The notes under the pieces were generated by a model that had not been told where the DNA came from, did not search any database, and saw nothing but the letters and a program-made list of their open reading frames with translations. From the NCBI GenBank assembly GCA_021812845.1, contig JAKAML010000111.1, forward strand, positions 1-5,670: a stretch of DNA of 5,670 nucleotides. The letters are read 5' to 3'. Positions 1 to 5,154 of the stretch are shown here, piece by piece. This stretch comes from Pseudomonadota bacterium (GTDB lineage Bacteria > Pseudomonadota > Alphaproteobacteria > Rhizobiales > Hyphomicrobiaceae). The position numbers and the translations under genes were made by a program. The stretch's first letter is position 1. Each line of letters starts with the position of its first letter.

Positions 1-126
1 CGCGCCGGCCGGAAGCGGAAGCGTCTTGCTTTGCCGCTTCCGACACGCCTGCGGCGCGCCGGCCGGAAGCGGAAACGTCTTGCTTTGCCGCTTCCGACAC
101 GCCTGCGGCGCGCCGGCCGGAAGCGG
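1..126. repeat. 54-bp tandem repeat with internal inverted repeat, 2.3 copies visible
   Basis: Copy A is 1-54 and copy B is 55-108. A third partial copy (109-126, 18 bp) matches the first third of the unit. A and B differ at a single base (G at 21, A at 75). Each full unit contains an 8-bp inverted repeat, GGAAGCGG (11-18 and 65-72) with CCGCTTCC (34-41 and 88-95). In copy A an inner AAGC/GCTT stem (19-22 with 28-31) extends the hairpin. Each unit also carries self-complementary CCGGCCGG, and GGCGCGCC spans each unit junction. The period equals 18 codons, so the array stays in frame inside the minus-strand gene. I translated the unit in all six frames and found no stop codon. The array may continue beyond position 1. 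Confidence 0.9.
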
Positions 127-172
127 CGTCGCCCTTGTCGGCGGAATCCTTGCCGGACTTGTCCTTGGCCAT
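1..172 (-). CDS. 5' end of an unrecognised gene with an 18-residue repeat at its N-terminus (partial)
   Basis: The open frame reads leftward from an ATG at 172-170 and runs off the window edge, giving 57 complete codons. The first residues, MAKDKSGKDSADKGDAASGRR, are dominated by Lys, Asp, Ser and Ala, typical of a disordered, charged tail. Two copies of an 18-residue unit containing GVSEAAKQD and SASGRRAA follow, encoded by the 54-bp DNA repeat annotated separately. Codons in the non-repeat part (GCC AAG GAC AAG TCC GGC AAG) have the strong G/C third-position bias of the neighbouring genes, which supports real coding. Upstream of the ATG there is only a weak purine stretch (GAGAAAGA, about 6 bases away). 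The gene points the same way as the formyltransferase, whose stop lies 99 bp upstream. The functional domain is outside the window, so I cannot name the protein. The opposite-strand open frame over this area is judged a shadow. Confidence 0.6.
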   Translation of the reverse strand, partial: MAKDKSGKDSADKGDAASGRRAAGVSEAAKQDVSASGRRAAGVSEAAKQDASASGRR

Positions 173-195
173 AAGTCGTCTTTCTCGATTCCCTG

Positions 196-241
196 GGTTG
201 CCGGGGGTTCTAGCAACCGGGCGGAGACGTGTCATCTCCGC
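196..241. other. Two adjacent hairpins between the formyltransferase and the left-edge gene
   Basis: GGTTGC (196-201) pairs with GCAACC (213-218) across an 11-base loop. GCGGAGA (221-227) pairs perfectly with TCTCCGC (235-241) across a 7-base loop. Read on the minus strand, these structures lie about 30 to 75 bases after the formyltransferase stop and 24 bases before the ATG of the left-edge gene. Neither is followed by a T-rich tract, so a classic intrinsic terminator is not supported. An mRNA-processing or attenuating structure is possible. No other structure was noticed in 173-271. Confidence 0.4.
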
Positions 242-271
242 GAGAGCGACGGGCTGGTCCGAGGCGGGGCG

Positions 272-1150
272 CTACCAGACCCCGCGCACGACGCCATTGC
301 GCAGGTAGTCCCAGATCGTCGGCGGGAACCACTGCCGCGACGGCAGCGCGACCGTCCGCGGCGCGAGGCGGCTCGCCAGCGCATCCTCGATCGCCCGGGC
401 GAACAGGGGCAGCGCGTGGGCCGCCTGGACGTGCTGGTAGGTGGCGATCGTGTCCTCGGGCGAAAAGACGACCCGCGCCTGGTAGAGCACGCTGCCGGTA
501 TCGACGCCGGCATCGACGAGATGGATCGTCACGCCCGCGTTCTCCGCGTCGCCCGAGGCGAGCGCCCAGTATCCCGGGTGCTGGCCGCGATACTTCGGAT
601 TGATGCCGGCATGGTAGTTGACGAAAGGCGCCGGAACCGCGTCGAGCGTCGCGGGCTTGATGATGCGCGTACCGTAGACCGCGACCACCGACGGCGCCAG
701 CGACCTCAGCAGCGCCCGGCAGGCGTCGGAGTTGACAGACGCCACCCGGTGCACGGCGAGAGCGGCCGGCGGCGAGGCATCGAGGCCGTAGGTGCCGAGA
801 ATTGCCGCGATCCGCGCCTGCCGCCCCGATGCCAGGAGGCGCTGCAGGATGCCGCAGGCAGCTTGCCCGAGTGCGGTCCACCAGCCGAGCTTGCGCGCCC
901 GGCGGCGGATGATCTCGGACTTGGCTTCCGGCTCCTCCTCGATCACCGTCAGTGTCCGGCCGGGTCCGGCGAGCCGCGCGGCGAGACCATTGACGACGAC
1001 CGGCGCCAGGGGGCCGCCCGCGGTCAGGACGACGATCGAGACAGGGCGCAGCCGCGTCACCGGATCGCCGGCTGGGGATCCGGGCTTCGGCATGGGGTGG
1101 GACCGGGGCTGCTCGGGGATCTGGTCCGGGGTCTTGGTCTCGGTCGGCAC
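272..1150 (-). CDS. Formyltransferase-fold protein (PurN/Fmt catalytic domain), substrate unknown
   Basis: This 292-residue protein has the folate-dependent formyltransferase core (Pfam formyl_trans_N type). The catalytic triad of the family is visible: Asn178 and His180 in FVNYHAGINPKYRG, and Asp217 in VDAGVDTG, equivalent to N106/H108/D144 of E. coli PurN. An opening beta-strand (PVSIVVLTAGG, about 36-46) starts the domain. The C-terminus (SRQWFPPTIWDYLRNG, 271-286) resembles tails of stand-alone formyltransferases acting on amino-sugars or unidentified amines. The C-terminal tRNA-binding domain of Fmt is absent, so it is not a start-tRNA formylase. The insert IIRRRARKLGW (80-90) is basic. 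The start is uncertain. GTG at 1150 is the most upstream possibility, because an in-frame TAA lies at 1222-1220. ATG at 1093 (residue 20) is an alternative. Neither has a clear Shine-Dalgarno. The enzyme is presumably cytoplasmic. It lies 98 bp downstream of the Clp-N gene in the same direction, so co-transcription is possible. Confidence 0.85.
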   Translation of the reverse strand: MPTETKTPDQIPEQPRSHPMPKPGSPAGDPVTRLRPVSIVVLTAGGPLAPVVVNGLAARLAGPGRTLTVIEEEPEAKSEIIRRRARKLGWWTALGQAACGILQRLLASGRQARIAAILGTYGLDASPPAALAVHRVASVNSDACRALLRSLAPSVVAVYGTRIIKPATLDAVPAPFVNYHAGINPKYRGQHPGYWALASGDAENAGVTIHLVDAGVDTGSVLYQARVVFSPEDTIATYQHVQAAHALPLFARAIEDALASRLAPRTVALPSRQWFPPTIWDYLRNGVVRGVW

Positions 1151-1190
1151 GGGGTCTTTGTCGCTGGCAGGAGGGTGGGTCTCGGTCGGC
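1136..1190. repeat. 13-bp direct repeat spanning the formyltransferase start
   Basis: GGTCTCGGTCGGC occurs at 1136-1148 and again at 1178-1190, exactly 42 bp (14 codons) apart. If the GTG at 1150 is the start, one copy encodes residues 2-5 (PTET) and the other is in the leader. If ATG 1093 is the start, both are upstream. The spacing is a multiple of three, so a duplicated coding stretch or a paired regulatory site are both possible. Confidence 0.5.
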
Positions 1191-1248
1191 GCCCTCGAGA
1201 GAGCAAGATCCGGGCCGGGTTAACCTCCGTGCCGGGAGCGACCGGCCG

Positions 1249-3153
1249 TCAACGGCGGGCGGCGGGCTTGCCCAGCGTGCGCTCGGCCTCGAGCTTGGAG
1301 AGCTGTGACGGCCAGCTCGCCGCCACCCAGTCGTCGGTGCCGAGCAGCCAGTACCAGAACCGGTTGCGGCGATGATGGCGACTGACCGTGAGACGGTGCA
1401 TCGCCTCCAGGCTGCCCGACATCTGCTCGAGCATCGCGATCGGCCGCGCCGCCTCGCGCTCGAGCCCTTCGAGCCGCTTGGAGACGGTCGTCAGCTCGCC
1501 CGCGCCGTGCGTGCGCCACTGGTCGATGGACCCGGCGAGGGTGTGCTGGTTGGTGTTGAGCTTCATCAGCGCGTCGTGCAGCTCCGAGAGCTCTTGCGCA
1601 TAGGCCTTGTGGCTCTCCTCCGAACGCTGCACCGCGAGCGTCAGCGCGCGCTCGGCGGCGGCGAGACGCTCGGCGAGCTGGCTCGTCGAGGCCGCCTGCT
1701 CGCCCTGCCTCGTCTCCGCCGCGGCGCCGAGCGCATTGACGCGCTGGAGCAGCGGCCCGGTCACGGCGGCGACCATCGACCCGCGCTCCTGGTCGAGCAG
1801 GGCGGCGAACTGGTGGATACGGTCGCCCTCCCCCGCCTGCCGCACGACCTGCTGGGCGAGCGCGGCGACGTCGGCCTTCAACACCTCGGTCTCGGCGATG
1901 ATCTCGGCGCGCTGCGACTGCACCAGCCGCTCGATCGAGGCGAGCCGCTCCGACACCTCGCGCGTCGTCGCGGCATCGGGCGACAGCAGCGCCTCCTCGA
2001 TGACGTCGAGGCGGTCGCTGATCGGCGTGAGGTCGACCGCGCCGGCGCTGCGCGCGCCGACCGCCTGCTCGAGCGACTTGAGCTTGTCGGCGGCCGCGGC
2101 CCAGTGGCGTCCGTGCTCGCTCGCGCCGCTCGACAGCGCCTGCTCGACGGCGTGCAGCCGCTCGGAGAGGCCCGACCAGGTGCGCGACAGCTCGGCGAGA
2201 CGCTTGTCGAGGCCGATCTCGAGCCCTTGCAGGCGCTCGTACACTTGCGGTGCACCGTCGCCGCCGCGCCCCTGCGCGACGAGATGCTCGAGCGACTGCA
2301 GCCGGTCGTAGAGTCCGCCGCCGAGGCGGCTCTGATCGTCGCGGGTGGCCATGAAATCCCTCTGCATGTCTTGCATCAGTCCCTGGAACGACTTGCGCTC
2401 GCCGGCGAGATCGTGGGACAGCGCGCGCACCATCTGCTCGAGCGCTTCGATGCGCGAGTTCTGGATCGTGTCGGCGGGGGTGGCGGCGAGCTCGCTGCGG
2501 CCCATCTCGGGGCGGCCGATGTCGGGGCGGGCACCGCGCGGCGGCTCCTGCACGTAGTAGCTGCCGGCCGGCATCCGCACGCGCTCCCGCGGCGGCTCGC
2601 GCAGAGGGTCGCGCAGAGGGTCGCGCACGGCGTGGCGGGCGAGGAGGCCGAGGCCCGGCAGGTCGGGACGGATGTCGAGCAGCACGGTCAGGAGATCGTC
2701 GGGCGTGGCGGGCGCGTTGCGGCGGCCGGCCTCCGCGGCGGCGAGGCGCAGCGCGTCCTCGAGTCCCTCCGACCGGCGCGGCACGGCGCCGCCCGTGGCG
2801 GGCAGCCCGACCGGGATGTCGCTCGCGATCACGGTGGCGCTCTCGCGGCGCAGGCCCGCGACGCGGACGCCACGCTTCTCGAGCGTCTCGGCGGCAGCGT
2901 CGATGCGGGTCAGCGCGTAGAGCAGATGCTCGATCCGGACCTCGCCGGCGCGGTGCGCGAGGGCGACATCGAAGGCGTGGTTGGCACAGGCGAGCAGCGT
3001 GTCGTCGACCCAGATCGGACCGCGGCCGGCATAGCCACGTCCGCGGCCCGCCTCGGCGCCGCTCCAGCCCGCATCCGGCACCCCCCCCGCGCCTCCTCCC
3101 GCTCCCCAGGTCTGTGGAGTCCTGAGGTCGAGATCGTCGCCCCGGTAACCCAT
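1249..3153 (-). CDS. Clp N-terminal domain protein with long coiled coil, no ATPase domain
   Basis: This protein has 634 residues. ATG at 3153 is chosen because GAGGAG (3166-3161) sits 7 bases upstream; a GTG at 3168 would place that site inside the gene. Residues 1-46 are Gly-rich linker. Residues about 48-175 resemble two Clp-R/Clp_N repeats (WVDDTLLACANHAFDVAL; VRIEHLLYALTR; second half around LEDALRLAAAEAGRR and TPDDLLTVLLD). In ClpA/B/C this domain binds substrates and adaptors. Residues 177-228 are a Pro/Arg-rich linker with RDPLRDPLREPP. Residues about 230-590 are heptad-like helix containing a recurring (D/E)RLxxLExxL motif spaced about 24 residues apart. The C-terminus has a basic then aromatic segment (SRHHRRNRFWYWLLGTDDW, 591-609). 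There are no Walker A or B motifs, so it is not an unfoldase. Related unannotated proteins occur in Rhizobiales (from memory). I infer a scaffold or adaptor; its exact role is unknown. It has no signal peptide. Confidence 0.85.
   Translation of the reverse strand: MGYRGDDLDLRTPQTWGAGGGAGGVPDAGWSGAEAGRGRGYAGRGPIWVDDTLLACANHAFDVALAHRAGEVRIEHLLYALTRIDAAAETLEKRGVRVAGLRRESATVIASDIPVGLPATGGAVPRRSEGLEDALRLAAAEAGRRNAPATPDDLLTVLLDIRPDLPGLGLLARHAVRDPLRDPLREPPRERVRMPAGSYYVQEPPRGARPDIGRPEMGRSELAATPADTIQNSRIEALEQMVRALSHDLAGERKSFQGLMQDMQRDFMATRDDQSRLGGGLYDRLQSLEHLVAQGRGGDGAPQVYERLQGLEIGLDKRLAELSRTWSGLSERLHAVEQALSSGASEHGRHWAAAADKLKSLEQAVGARSAGAVDLTPISDRLDVIEEALLSPDAATTREVSERLASIERLVQSQRAEIIAETEVLKADVAALAQQVVRQAGEGDRIHQFAALLDQERGSMVAAVTGPLLQRVNALGAAAETRQGEQAASTSQLAERLAAAERALTLAVQRSEESHKAYAQELSELHDALMKLNTNQHTLAGSIDQWRTHGAGELTTVSKRLEGLEREAARPIAMLEQMSGSLEAMHRLTVSRHHRRNRFWYWLLGTDDWVAASWPSQLSKLEAERTLGKPAARR
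2599..2622. repeat. 12-bp tandem duplication in the Clp-N gene linker
   Basis: GCGCAGAGGGTC occurs twice head-to-tail (2599-2610 and 2611-2622) and a partial third copy begins at 2623. On the coding strand it produces the RDPLRDPL sequence in the linker (residues 177-184). It is in frame and probably arose by replication slippage in a flexible region. Confidence 0.7.
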
Positions 3154-3482
3154 CACGCTACTCCTCACGCCCGTCCCGTTCGCGCCGCGGCCGCCCCCCC
3201 GCCGTTCGGCCGAGGCTACTGTGATTCAGATCGAGAGGACCGTCCCGGCCTGTCGAGACAGAATGAAACGGACGTCTCGATCATCACACTAGGGGTGGAA
3301 AACGGCACACCTTTGACCGCGGAAGATAGCGGAGCTGCGGCGGCAGGGCGAGGGCCGCGGGTGGCTGTTCGCAAAGTTGGTCAATTTCGGGGACGCGAGC
3401 CGGATCAAGCCGTTGCGGGATGCTCCGTGGCCATGCGCCGCGGCTTTGCTCCGTGCCCGGACTCCGGCGCCGCCGCGGCCCC
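3154..3482. other. 329-bp intergenic region upstream of the Clp-N gene
   Basis: This gap lies between the SRAP stop and the Clp-N start and should hold the Clp-N promoter, read on the minus strand. Visible elements are the GAGGAG ribosome-binding site (3161-3166), a run of seven C (3194-3200), a GATTC site (3223-3227; GANTC is the alphaproteobacterial CcrM methylation sequence) and an inverted repeat at 3253-3280. The part nearest the SRAP gene (about 3430-3480) is very GC-rich, with CCGCGG palindromes and a compact CCGGACTCCGG element that could act as a weak terminator. Open frames crossing this region have no plausible start or protein signature. I could not assign a convincing -35/-10 pair. 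Confidence 0.6.
3253..3280. promoter_or_regulatory. Inverted repeat, candidate operator for the Clp-N gene
   Basis: TCGAGAC (3253-3259) and its exact complement GTCTCGA (3274-3280) flank a 14-base spacer (3260-3273) that is relatively A-rich (AGAATGAAACGGAC) in a GC-rich setting. A nested near-palindrome, CTGTCGAGACAG (3250-3261), overlaps the left arm. It lies 100-127 bases upstream of the Clp-N ATG. It could be a repressor site or an RNA hairpin. No regulator is identifiable. Confidence 0.35.
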
Positions 3483-4163
3483 TCAGAGGAGCGTCGTCCG
3501 GACCGGTTCCTGCACCTCGGGACCCTCGTTGCGCGGGTTGTTGAGCCGCGCCGATACTTCGACGATCTCGAGCAGGTCGTCGGCGGCCGGGACCAGCAGC
3601 GGCAGCACGTCGGCCGCGGTCCCGGGCCGGCAATCGAGCCAGGTCTCGAAGGCATCGGGCTCGAGGATCAGCGGCATCCGGTCGTGCAACACCGAAACGG
3701 TCCGGTTGGCGGCGACGGTCAGGATGGCCATGGTCTCGATCTCGCTGCCGTCCGGCCCCATCCAGTGCTCGGCGAGCGCCCCGAACGCCATCGGGCCGCC
3801 GGCCTTCGGACGGATCAGGTGCGGCCGCTTGGCACCCGGCTTGCCGATCCACTCGTAGAAGCCGTCGGCCGGGACGAGACAGCGGCGATGACGCAGCGCG
3901 GCGCGGAACGACGGCTTCTCGGCGGCGGTCTCGGCGCGGGCATTGATGATCGTCGTGAACTCGGCCGGGTTCTTGACCCAGGACGGGATCAGGCCCCAGC
4001 GGACGAGGGTCAGCTCGCGCTCCGCCTTCGCATCGTGCCTGGCGATCAGCACCGGCTGCGTCGGCGCGATGTTGTAGCGCGGCGGGAAGTTCGGAGAATT
4101 GCGCGCCTTGAAGTAGGATCGGACGGCCTCGGGCGGCGACGTCAGGCTGTAGCGCGAGCACAT
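3483..4163 (-). CDS. SOS response-associated peptidase (SRAP, YedK/HMCES family)
   Basis: This 226-residue protein matches the usual SRAP length. The family forms a covalent thiazolidine link between Cys2 and abasic sites in single-stranded DNA, protecting them during replication. Key residues are all visible: MCSRYSL places Cys2 directly after the initiator Met, Asn74 lies in INARAET, Glu104 in ADGFYEW, and His160 in VLHDRMP. Other family signatures are RYNIAPTQP (29-37), RWGLIPSW (55-62), CLVPADGFYEW (95-105) and the C-terminal VNNPRNDGPE-like LNNPRNEGPE. An in-frame upstream ATG (4229) is rejected because Cys must be residue 2 and because GGAGG (4175-4171) lies 7 bases before the ATG at 4163. 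The protein is cytoplasmic and DNA-bound. The gene is divergent from the NUDIX gene with only 56 bp between the starts. Alphaproteobacterial LexA boxes (GTTC-N7-GTTC) are not visible, so SOS control is unproven here. Confidence 0.96.
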   Translation of the reverse strand: MCSRYSLTSPPEAVRSYFKARNSPNFPPRYNIAPTQPVLIARHDAKAERELTLVRWGLIPSWVKNPAEFTTIINARAETAAEKPSFRAALRHRRCLVPADGFYEWIGKPGAKRPHLIRPKAGGPMAFGALAEHWMGPDGSEIETMAILTVAANRTVSVLHDRMPLILEPDAFETWLDCRPGTAADVLPLLVPAADDLLEIVEVSARLNNPRNEGPEVQEPVRTTLL

Positions 4164-4219
4164 GGCGCGGCCTCCGGTGGGACGCGACGGCCGGGACGGG
4201 CCGCGGTGGCGGGAACGTA
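4164..4219. promoter_or_regulatory. Short divergent intergenic region between SRAP and NUDIX genes
   Basis: These 56 bp separate the start codons of two divergent genes, so promoters for both must lie here or reach into the coding regions. The only clear element is the SRAP ribosome-binding site GGAGG on the minus strand (4171-4175). No -10 or -35 hexamers or SOS box stand out. The NUDIX side has only a weak GGCGGGAA purine stretch before its ATG. Leaderless or overlapping transcription is possible. Confidence 0.4.
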
Positions 4220-4705
4220 ATGTCGGCAACGGGCGATGACCACCCCTCGGACGACTTCACCCGCGCCGGCGAGGACGCGGCGGACGACGTCGTCACCGCG
4301 GCCAGCGTGGTCCTGCTCCGCGGCGAGGACGTGCTGCTCGTCGAGCGGGCGACAGGCGCGGCGGCCGGCCGCTGGAGCCTGCCGGGCGGGCATCTCGAGC
4401 CCGGAGAGACGGCGGAGGCGGCGGCGCGGCGCGAGCTGGCGGAGGAGACGGGCCTGACTGCGGGCCCGCTGGTGCTGGTCGCGGTCCATCGTCTGTCGGT
4501 CGACGTGGGCCTGGGCGCGCGGCGCTACGCGATCAGCGTATTCGCCGGCCGGGCGGCGGGCGGTGTCCGGCCGCTTGCGGCGAGCGATGCCCGCCGGGCC
4601 CGGTTCCATGAACCCGCCGCGCTCGCGGCGCTGCCGTTGACCGATGGCCTGCTTCCGCTTATCGGTCGCGCCCGCGCCATGATCGGGGATCAGCGTCGGC
4701 CCTGA
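4220..4705 (+). CDS. NUDIX hydrolase
   Basis: This 161-residue protein belongs to the NUDIX superfamily, Mg2+-dependent hydrolases of nucleoside diphosphates linked to another moiety. A complete NUDIX box (GX5EX7REUXEEXGU) spans residues 57-79: Gly57, Glu63, Arg71-Glu72-Leu73, Glu75-Glu76, Gly78-Leu79. It is preceded by the typical RWSLPGGHLEPGE. The first 25 residues are acidic and probably unstructured (MSATGDDHPSDD), and the fold begins near TAASVVLLRGEDVLLVER. Substrate specificity cannot be read from the sequence. ADP-ribose, ADP-sugar or oxidised-nucleotide hydrolysis are all possible. It is cytoplasmic. The start is the only ATG available but has a weak ribosome-binding site. It is followed after 17 bp by the TIGR02301-like gene in the same direction, suggesting an operon, and is divergent from SRAP. 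Confidence 0.95.
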   Translation: MSATGDDHPSDDFTRAGEDAADDVVTAASVVLLRGEDVLLVERATGAAAGRWSLPGGHLEPGETAEAAARRELAEETGLTAGPLVLVAVHRLSVDVGLGARRYAISVFAGRAAGGVRPLAASDARRARFHEPAALAALPLTDGLLPLIGRARAMIGDQRRP

Positions 4706-4722
4706 CGCGCCACGGGGAGCCC

Positions 4723-5154
4723 ATGCCACACCTCAGTTGCCACGACCGCCGAGCTCCGGCCCCGGATCCGTCCGGCGTCGTCGGGCGGGTCGTGGCGGTG
4801 GCGCTCGCCGCGCTCGTCGTCGCGACCGGGCCGGCCGCGGCCAACCAGCCCGACAACAAGCCCTACGACGACCGCCTGCTGCGGCTGTCCGAGATCCTCG
4901 GCGCCGTGCACTACCTGCGGGAGCTGTGCAACGCCGGCGACGGCCAGCTCTGGCGCGATCGCATGACCGAGCTCGTCAACGCCGAGGGCTCCTCCGCGTT
5001 GCGGCGCGCCAAGCTCACACGCAGCTTCAATCAGGGCTACCGCAGCTACAGCCGCACCTACGTGACCTGCACCCCGACCGCGCAGACGACGATCGCGCGG
5101 TTCCTGACGGAGGGCGCGCAGATCTCCGAGACCCTGGTCCGGACCATCCCGTGA
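4723..5154 (+). CDS. TIGR02301-family small exported protein
   Basis: This 143-residue protein resembles TIGR02301, a conserved alphaproteobacterial family of unknown function (recognised from memory of the family pattern YDDRLLRLSEILGAVHYLRELC and FNQGYRSYSRTYVTCTPTA). A signal peptide is apparent: Arg9, Arg10 and Arg22, a hydrophobic core VVAVALAALVVATG (23-36), and a probable signal peptidase I site after AAA at 38-40, with the mature protein starting NQPDNKPYDD. The mature part has exactly two cysteines, Cys69 and Cys116, which could form a disulfide in the periplasm. It is predicted helical and soluble. GGGGAG (4714-4719) lies 3 bases before the ATG, close for a ribosome-binding site, but no better start exists. 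It probably shares a transcript with the NUDIX gene. The functional link between the two is unknown. Confidence 0.85.
   Translation: MPHLSCHDRRAPAPDPSGVVGRVVAVALAALVVATGPAAANQPDNKPYDDRLLRLSEILGAVHYLRELCNAGDGQLWRDRMTELVNAEGSSALRRAKLTRSFNQGYRSYSRTYVTCTPTAQTTIARFLTEGAQISETLVRTIP

Noticed and set aside
1..126. CRISPR array
   Set aside because: Units are directly abutting with no variable spacers, and the period is an exact codon multiple within an open frame.
26..1375. Plus-strand open frame (449 codons) including a translated repeat with CRFRHACGAPAG
   Set aside because: It overlaps the formyltransferase and left-edge gene antisense and shows no domain. The repeat unit is open in all frames, so its openness here is not evidence of coding.
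1372..3858. Very long plus-strand open frame (828 codons) opposite the Clp-N gene
   Set aside because: It is Arg/Leu/Ala/Gly-rich without domain motifs, lacks a ribosome-binding site, and runs across the intergenic gap into the SRAP gene. The minus-strand genes have recognisable domains and strong ribosome-binding sites. Long antisense frames are expected at this GC content.
4164..4229. N-terminal extension of SRAP to an upstream ATG at 4229
   Set aside because: The catalytic cysteine must follow the initiator Met, and GGAGG is correctly spaced for the ATG at 4163.
4164..4240. LexA box between SRAP and NUDIX genes
   Set aside because: GAAC at 4213 is present, but there is no second half-site at the required 7-base spacing on either strand.
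3289..4296. Minus-strand open frame of 335 codons overlapping SRAP in another frame
   Set aside because: SRAP has all four catalytic residues and a good ribosome-binding site; this frame is a compositional shadow.
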